Assembly (NCBI RefSeq): GCF_000014885.1
Contig: NC_011566.1
Coordinates: 2,271,001-2,335,000, forward strand
Source: Shewanella piezotolerans WP3
GTDB lineage: Bacteria > Pseudomonadota > Gammaproteobacteria > Enterobacterales > Shewanellaceae
Length of the DNA stretch: 64,000 nt
Direction of reading: 5' to 3'
Numbering within the stretch: the stretch's first letter is position 1; each line of letters opens with the position of its first letter. A program made the position numbers and the translations under genes. Below, in pieces: positions 63,283 through 64,000 of the stretch. Below the pieces are notes generated by a model. That model did not search any database. It saw nothing but the letters and a program-made list of their open reading frames with translations, and was not told the DNA's origin.

Positions 63283-63546
63283 ACTTATTATTAAGTAATT
63301 TATTTTGAAGCGAATAAGGGGGCCCGCCGCTTATTCTAAGCTCTTAGCACTTTGACTAGCGTGAACTGGAAACACCGCTAACATTAAAGACTAAGTTAAT
63401 AATGTACTCAACTATAGCATTGAGGCCGCGTGCCCATAAAGTAGCCGTTTTAAGTGCTGTTTGTGGATAACTCTGAGGGTAACTAGTGACTAAAATGTGC
63501 TTAACTAGAAACGTGATAAAAAAGATATTATTTCTTTAAAAAGCGC
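63283..63546. other. Intergenic region before the rRNA promoters
   Basis: About 260 bp; no gene seen. Possibly contains upstream activator (Fis/UP) sequences: AT-rich DNA at 63515-63540 directly before P1. Confidence 0.4.
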
Positions 63547-63574
63547 TTGCGCTTGCTCAGGATTTGCCTATAAT
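63547..63574 (+). promoter_or_regulatory. rRNA operon promoter P1
   Basis: TTGCGC (63547-63552), 16-nt spacer, perfect TATAAT (63569-63574), after an AT-rich UP-like stretch and before a GC-containing discriminator. Typical rrn P1. Confidence 0.75.
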
Positions 63575-63761
63575 TCGCATCCACTGACACGGCACAGCAG
63601 GCCAACTACTTAGGTAGTACGGGACTTGCAGCAGTGTTAGAGAGATTAACTTCTTCGGAAATTAGCCTCAGGTGACAATCGCTTTAAGGGCTTCGGGTGA
63701 TGATGGATTTCACGAGAGTGATTAAGAAATCAACGCTTAGAAAACTTCTTAAAATAAGCGC

Positions 63762-63789
63762 TTGACGCCGACACTGGAGAGTGTAGAAT
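63762..63789 (+). promoter_or_regulatory. rRNA operon promoter P2
   Basis: TTGACG (63762-63767), 16-nt spacer, TAGAAT (63784-63789), then ACGCCTCC. Typical rrn P2. Confidence 0.75.
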
Positions 63790-64000
63790 ACGCCTCCTCA
63801 AGCCAACGACCTAGCGTCTTCGGCGAAGTATGAAAGATGACTTCACGCTCTTTAACAATATGACAAGCAAATCTGTGTGGGCACTCACAGGTGTTGAGTT
63901 ATTCGAAATTGCATCTTAGATGCAATCAAAAATATTTCTCAATGAACCACTGAGTGACCATAGCAATATGTAAACTTCGAATATCTTCGGGTATTTGAAA
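63790..64000 (+). other. rRNA operon leader with boxA (16S lies beyond the window)
   Basis: GCTCTTTAACAA at 63847-63858 is the boxA antitermination signal, followed by the usual leader before 16S rRNA. An inverted pair GATTGCATC/GATGCAATC-like (GCATC...GATGC near 63912-63926) likely starts the RNase III processing stalk. The 16S start is not reached. Confidence 0.8.

Noticed and set aside
1..64000. tRNA genes, including at the island ends
   Set aside because: I found no tRNA-like clover-leaf; the island uses yicC, not a tRNA, as target.

Overview
The window reads as a chromosomal segment of a marine gammaproteobacterium, most likely Shewanella or a close Alteromonadales relative. Supporting points are a respiratory arsenate reductase (arrAB) of the Shewanella type, a division/cell-wall (dcw) cluster without ddlB, the dciA - M23 peptidase - secA arrangement after lpxC, the gene block yicC/rph-pyrE/folE/slmA/dut/coaBC/radC/rpmBG, and an rRNA leader with gammaproteobacterial P1/P2 promoters and boxA at the right edge. 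The genus is inferred from gene order and protein similarity, not from a database search.

Layout. (1) 1-3.9 kb: arrA-arrB (periplasmic arsenate respiration) and a convergent arsR repressor. (2) 3.93-14.80 kb: a genomic island inserted at the 3' end of yicC. It is bounded by a 20-bp direct repeat (19/20 identical, 3934-3953 and 14781-14800). One end carries hipBA preceded by four operators on an exact 30-bp pitch. The other end carries a P4-type tyrosine integrase with a cluster of ACCCACC-type arm sites; one more such site and a consensus IHF site lie beside the distal att core. Cargo: an IS3-family element that has cut off the 5' end of a membrane-protein gene, an HNH nuclease, a CoiA-like zinc protein, an IS110/IS1111-family element sitting exactly between the stem and T-tract of a terminator, and an HTH protein with a large unrecognised C-terminal part and a perfect 20-bp palindrome upstream. 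Integration site and integrase type match the mobilizable islands (MGIs) known at yicC in Vibrionaceae and relatives. (3) 14.8-31.8 kb: core housekeeping genes: yicC, rph-pyrE (attenuator-like hairpin between them), folE, an S9 peptidase, slmA, coaBC-dut, radC, rpmB-rpmG, argA (ArgR-box-like palindrome), a small membrane protein, rarD, yigI, recQ, and a TPR protein with a degenerate GGDEF domain. (4) 31.8-37.2 kb: leuABCD behind a leader peptide with six Leu codons and an attenuator hairpin. (5) 37.6-41.5 kb: a FadL-family porin, a small secreted protein, glpK, and a small charged protein. (6) 42-63.2 kb: the dcw cluster (mraZ to ftsZ), then lpxC, dciA (divergent), an M23 peptidase and secA. 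(7) 63.3-64 kb: promoters and leader of an rRNA operon; the 16S gene lies beyond the window.

How the parts work together: arrAB lets the cell respire arsenate while arsR senses arsenite. The island looks like a self-stabilising (hipBA) mobile unit carrying putative nucleases and regulators that resemble defence cargo. The dcw block builds peptidoglycan precursors and the divisome, with slmA, upstream in the window, as the nucleoid-occlusion regulator of FtsZ. The most novel material is inside the yicC island: the HNH/CoiA-like/HTH cargo, the operator array, and the terminator-targeted IS1111 element with its probable guide RNA.
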